Positions 42,876-48,321 of a DNA stretch of 48,321 bases are shown one piece after another. Made by a program: the position numbers and the translations under genes. The notes under the pieces were generated by a model that worked only from the letters and a program-made list of their open reading frames with translations, had not been told where the DNA came from and did no database searches. Location of the stretch: contig CALCCE010000147.1 in the NCBI GenBank assembly GCA_937899835.1, forward strand, positions 1 through 48,321. Reading direction: 5' to 3'. How positions within the stretch are numbered: the first letter of the stretch is position 1; each line of letters starts with the position of its first letter. The stretch comes from an uncultured Flavobacteriales bacterium (GTDB lineage: Bacteria > Bacteroidota > Bacteroidia > Flavobacteriales_G > Salibacteraceae).

Positions 42876-45013
<2,138 letters not shown>

Positions 45014-45024
<11 letters not shown>

Positions 45025-46393
45025 GTGCGTTTTCGATTGAAGGTGCTTTGGGCGGTGGTTGCAGCTTTTGGTACCAGGCTTGAAGCACGAACATTACCCC
45101 TATAAACAGGGCGGTCCAAACAAATATGGCAATTTTTGGGGCCAGCCCAAAGAGCTGACTTAGCAGGTTTTGATCGTTGAATATGCCTTGGCTCCATTTG
45201 GTAGCCAGGTAGCCAAATACGGGAAACATTTCTTCGCTTGGGATGGCGTAGAGCACGGTAGCCTTTGCCAGGAGTGCGCAAATCAAGCCAAAACCGGCTG
45301 CGCCCAATAGCACAATGGCCGGTGTTTTTTGCCTTTGAAGCAGCCGCAAGCCTTCATAAAGTAACAACACTGCTGGTGCAGCCATGTGTCGCGGGCCGTA
45401 GCTCCAACCTCCCCACCAAATGGCGTGTGTAGAAATGAGCAGAAAATGACAGGCTAAAAATCCCCACAAATACCAATCGGAACGTTGCCACGCCTGCCAG
45501 GTTTTGTGCCGAACCACTACCCACAAAACGGGTAGCAATGCGGGAACGAAAAAGAGCAGGCCACGGTATTGGCCCATAATGAGGCCCCACAAAGCACTCG
45601 GGTGGGGGTACTGAAATCCAATCGTATCGCTCAGGCGTGCGAAATCTTCGTGAGCCACCATCTGGTATAGAAAGGTGAAGGGGGAACCTGTGAAATGGGC
45701 ATTGTAGAAGGCAATGAATAGCAAGGCTGGTGCAAAACCGCCCAAAAATTGAAGCATCGACTTCCAACCTCCTCGATTTACCCAAAGTACGACCAACCAA
45801 ACCGGCAGCAGCAATCCCATTGGAAATTCGGTGAGGAAAGCCATGCCTGCGAGCAAACCGCCTGCCCAAAACTGTTTTCGATAGCGCATCAACAGGTAGG
45901 CGGAAAGCACGAAACACGCCGAAAGCACGTGGTTGTAGAAGGTGCCGGCAAAGATGAATAAGAAACTGCCGAAAAGAGGGAGCGTAGCCCACCAGATCAG
46001 GAGTTTTTCGCGCCCTTGTTGCTGAAGCCCACGCAACAGCAACAGCGCAAGGAGCGCAAACGGTAGGCTGGCGCAAAAAAATGAACCCAACAGGTAAATA
46101 GGGCGGTGAAGCAAAGGTTGATAGTTGCCAGCGAGCCCCAAGGATTTTAGCGTTCCATAAATGGGTAAAACAAGCATGCTGGGAAGCGGGGCCTTGTCCG
46201 AATAGTAGTGTCCCTCCACCACGCTCTTGTCCATCGTTTGTTCGTGGTAGGCATCGATACAAAAGGTGCCTTGCTCAAACCAGGCCACAATGGGCAATAC
46301 CCTCGAAGTTGTGTTGGGGCTCAGGTTGGTGTCGAGGTACACCCCGGTAAACCCAAGCACCACCAGAAAAAATATGACATAGAAAAACCGCAC
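45014..46393 (-). CDS. GT-C-type polytopic membrane protein between mutase subunit genes
   Basis: A 459-residue inner membrane protein with about ten to twelve TM helices from GTG 46393. The first loop holds [20 protein letters not shown], a SDKAP motif found in GT-C-like glycosyltransferases and related Bacteroidota membrane proteins, and a later loop has [20 protein letters not shown]. No catalytic residue can be assigned. It lies in the operon between the two methylmalonyl-CoA mutase subunit genes: 8 nt after the small-subunit gene and overlapping the large-subunit gene by 11 nt. Function and reason for this position are unknown; chance insertion or a coupled role are both open. Confidence 0.75.
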
Positions 46394-46401
46394 CTGCGCG
46401 C

Positions 46402-47847
46402 TTATTCTTTGGCAAAACGTTCCTGTTCAAGCGCTTCGGCTCCACGAAACGAAGGCAAAGGAACAATAGCTCCGGAAGGAGCCGCCTCTTCGGTCGGTAG
46501 TGCAGTAAGTTGTTCGCTCAGGCGCTCCGCTTGATTGGGGTGCTTGTTGACGCCCAATAGCGTGGTTTCTCCGGAGGCAATAGCTGCTTTTTTTTGTGCT
46601 GCCACTTGTGCGATTTCCCCTTGGAGCCATCCTGATTGTAATGCTGGTAGAATACCGCCTTGTGCCTCAATGCTTTGAAAAAAGCCCCAAGCCTTTTCGG
46701 CCAGTTGATCGGTGAGGTATTCCAGGTAATAAGAGCCAGCCGCCGGGTCTACAATGCGATCCAGGTAACTCTCTTCTTTCAACATCAGTTGGAGGTTGCG
46801 CGCGATGCGCAACGCAAACCCATCGGGCAATTCCACCGGTGTGGTGTAAGGCAAAACCGTAATGTAATTTACCCCACCAAGTGCTGCCGACATGGTTTCG
46901 GTGGTGGCTCGAAGCAAATTGGTGTTGGCATCGTAGGCCGTTTGATTCCAGGGAGAAGTAGTGGCCCGCAGCTCGGGTGCCACAAGGGCAGGTTGAGGTT
47001 GATAAGCATCTACCACCCGATTCCAGAGTTGGCGGAAAGCACGAAACTTGGCCAATTCGGGAAAGTAGGAACTGCCGGTTCCAAAACTGAAACGCATTTG
47101 ATTGGCGGCCTCAGCAGCCGTGTGTCCCTTTGCAGTGAGGTAGGAGAGGTAAGCGTTGCCATGTGCTAAGGCCCAACCCAATTCCTGGATGCGGTTGGCA
47201 CCCGCACTGTGTACTACAAGCGTGTCTACTTCCAATACCCGAAAGGGACTTTCACTGGATTTTGACCGCTGCACCAATTGGTGCAACAATTCAAAATCAT
47301 CGTTTTCAGAAATCCACCAATTGCCCGTTGATGCCAATTTTGCCAAGGGATCATAGCCCAGGCAACCGCGAATTTTCGAAGCTTTCTCTTTCCACAGCGT
47401 TGACCATGCTTGGAAAACCTCCAAGGCCCGGGCATCGGTTCGAAAGTCTACCGGAGCGTATTCGGGTAAAATGTCTTTGCACAGCCGAGCTACGGCAGCT
47501 CCGGCCATTGGGGTGGTGAAGGCCACACAGGTAGCACCGGAATTAAGGGCTTCTAAAGAAGCTTTGTTGGCTTTTTCAGGTGCGTCATCAGCAATGACTT
47601 CCCGAATTTCCCAGTGGTTGTTGTCTGTTTTTCCACCTCTACGGTAGGGAGCCTGCCCAGGATTTCCAGCAGTTGCTTCCGCTGGATGATTTCGAAGAAA
47701 GGGTGGAACTTCCAACCCATCTTCAGTATTCCACAGAAGGGTAGCGTCAAAGTCTTTGCCTTTGAGGTCTTTGAGAATCCGGGCTTGCCATTCTTCGTCA
47801 GAAACGGCCGAAAAATCAGAAAAAAGCGATTGGGATGTACCAGACAT
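46402..47847 (-). CDS. mutA: methylmalonyl-CoA mutase small subunit
   Basis: The non-catalytic partner of the mutase, 481 residues. The barrel-like domain is recognisable (SDEEWQARILKDLKGKDFDA at the N-terminus, EVPPFLRN, GCLGYDPLAKLA, RIARNLQLMLKEESYLDRIV, DPAAGSYYLEYLTDQLAEKA). It ends shortly after, at about residue 481, and so lacks the C-terminal cobalamin-like domain of the ~620-residue proteobacterial MutA; such short forms are usual in Bacteroidota. The residues for cobalamin binding are therefore only in the large subunit. It precedes the membrane protein gene by 8 nt. Confidence 0.92.
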   Translation of the reverse strand: MSGTSQSLFSDFSAVSDEEWQARILKDLKGKDFDATLLWNTEDGLEVPPFLRNHPAEATAGNPGQAPYRRGGKTDNNHWEIREVIADDAPEKANKASLEALNSGATCVAFTTPMAGAAVARLCKDILPEYAPVDFRTDARALEVFQAWSTLWKEKASKIRGCLGYDPLAKLASTGNWWISENDDFELLHQLVQRSKSSESPFRVLEVDTLVVHSAGANRIQELGWALAHGNAYLSYLTAKGHTAAEAANQMRFSFGTGSSYFPELAKFRAFRQLWNRVVDAYQPQPALVAPELRATTSPWNQTAYDANTNLLRATTETMSAALGGVNYITVLPYTTPVELPDGFALRIARNLQLMLKEESYLDRIVDPAAGSYYLEYLTDQLAEKAWGFFQSIEAQGGILPALQSGWLQGEIAQVAAQKKAAIASGETTLLGVNKHPNQAERLSEQLTALPTEEAAPSGAIVPLPSFRGAEALEQERFAKE

Positions 47848-47866
47848 GAAGTAGCGTGTGAGGCTA

Positions 47867-47874
47867 CTAAAGTA
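47867..47874 (-). promoter_or_regulatory. possible -7 box TACTTTAG of the mutA operon
   Basis: One change from TAnnTTTG on the minus strand, 19 nt before the ATG at 47847. The leader between them contains GTAGC-N7-GCTAC, a small hairpin. Confidence 0.3.
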
Positions 47875-47907
47875 GGAAAACTAAGGCAAGAGGAGGTGCG
47901 GGAAGCG

Positions 47908-48219
47908 TTAAGACTCAGGTTCTTCTACAATGACGAAAATGACTTCATCGTCTTTTTTCATCAAGTATTTTTCCCGGGCAAACTTTTCCAGTTTGGCATC
48001 ATCGCCGAGCAGTTCCTGTAAACGGTCGTTGGTTTCTTCAATGGCTTGCTCGTAATAGGTCCTACGTTCTTCGAGGTCACGTAGTTGGCGACTGAGCTTC
48101 CATTGGGATATGAAATCGTTTTGATCGATGGCCAACATCCAGATCAGAAAACCGATGGTAGTGAGGCTATAGCGGTTTTTCAACCAAGAAGGTACCCGAT
48201 CCCAATATTGCTTGAACAT
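47908..48219 (-). CDS. septum formation initiator (FtsB/DivIC family)
   Basis: A 103-residue divisome protein from ATG 48219. A TM helix at ~19-34 (TTIGFLIWMLAI) is followed by a coiled coil (WKLSRQLRDLEERRTYYEQA to ~80) and the family C-terminus EKFAREKYLMKKDDEVIFVI. FtsB/DivIC bridges FtsL and FtsQ in cell division. The upstream in-frame ATG at 48267 is rejected because it lies before the -7 box. 60 nt separate it from the mutA gene downstream, which has its own possible box, so they may not be one operon. Confidence 0.9.
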   Translation of the reverse strand: MFKQYWDRVPSWLKNRYSLTTIGFLIWMLAIDQNDFISQWKLSRQLRDLEERRTYYEQAIEETNDRLQELLGDDAKLEKFAREKYLMKKDDEVIFVIVEEPES

Positions 48220-48227
48220 ATCAATTA

Positions 48228-48235
48228 CAAAAATA
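48228..48235 (-). promoter_or_regulatory. -7 box TATTTTTG of the ftsB-type gene
   Basis: A perfect TAnnTTTG match on the minus strand, 8 nt before the ATG at 48219, so the leader would be very short. The rest of the window end (48236-48321) holds nothing recognisable. Confidence 0.5.
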
Positions 48236-48321
48236 GGGGAGGCTCCAGCTTCGTGTAAGAGAGCCACCGGATATTTTTAACACTTCGACTGTGGAAACCT
48301 TATAAATAGCTGATCAAAGCT

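Noticed and set aside
45354-46262. 302-residue frame in another frame of the GT-C-like gene
   Set aside because: The overlapping 459-residue frame has coherent TM helices and operon overlaps; the shorter frame is rich in Arg, Pro and Cys with no pattern.
46795-46813. GTTGCG...CGCAAC inverted repeat resembling the dispersed hairpin element
   Set aside because: It lies inside the mutA coding sequence and spans 19 nt, not the 27 nt of the real element.
47848-47907. cobalamin riboswitch before the mutase operon
   Set aside because: The gap is 60 nt and has no B12-box-like conserved elements; too short for the riboswitch.

Overview
The window is chromosomal DNA from a member of the Bacteroidota. 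The signs are a tmRNA on the minus strand whose tag reads GDNNYALAA, a short primary sigma factor without region 1.1, many gene starts preceded by the Bacteroidota -7 box TAnnTTTG, a TamA-like lipoprotein (TamL), a PorT-like type IX secretion protein next to ubiE, and short two-subunit methylmalonyl-CoA mutase genes. The family is not fixed by the sequence; a Saprospiria/Chitinophagia-like marine or soil bacterium would fit, as inference. No tRNA or rRNA genes, prophage, insertion sequence or CRISPR array were seen.

Layout. 1-500: ssrA (tmRNA) with terminator and promoter. 690-5986 (+): a TPR/LuxR-type regulator, two tandem paralogous small secreted proteins that share an upstream direct repeat, an SGNH hydrolase, and an AlaDH/saccharopine-dehydrogenase-like enzyme, followed by an array of four hairpin elements. 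6387-15357 (-): core genes rpe, rpoD, pnp, rpsO, accD, fbaB, tamL. 15435-16196 (+): SpoU-type RNA methyltransferase. 16254-22395 (+): a tightly packed operon of a DUF4856 lipoprotein, an imelysin-like lipoprotein, an HTTM/vitamin-K-dependent-carboxylase-like membrane protein and a TonB-dependent receptor, with a strong promoter overlapped by a perfect inverted repeat. This is the best candidate for an undescribed system here. 22385-29588 (-): FAD-dependent oxidoreductase, porT, ubiE/menG, a Trk/Ktr K+ channel subunit, heptose kinase and aspartate aminotransferase. 29716-30237 (+): a small membrane protein.

30234-33791 (-): meaB, three microproteins of 53-64 residues, a lipoprotein, a two-TM protein and a TauE/SafE permease. 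Two of the microproteins have fewer than 60 codons and are easily missed. 33974-36140 (+): an ECF sigma factor overlapping a protein that joins a cytoplasmic/TM anti-sigma-like N-terminus to a beta-barrel-like C-terminus. 36417-41028 (-): two paralogous NTF2-like secreted proteins, one fused to a TonB C-terminal domain, then YbaB and a WG-repeat protein. 41177-41464: three tandem 118-bp units carrying six more copies of the hairpin element seen at 6019-6189. 41574-48219 (-): FtsB/DivIC, methylmalonyl-CoA mutase small subunit, a GT-C-like integral membrane protein, mutase large subunit and a secreted amidohydrolase, with short overlaps suggesting translational coupling.

How the genes work together. 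The two mutase subunits and MeaB supply and protect adenosylcobalamin-dependent methylmalonyl/succinyl-CoA interconversion. rpsO/pnp and rpoD form the expression core. TamL, PorT, the TonB receptor, the TonB-CTD fusion and several lipoproteins belong to a Gram-negative envelope rich in Bacteroidota-specific parts.
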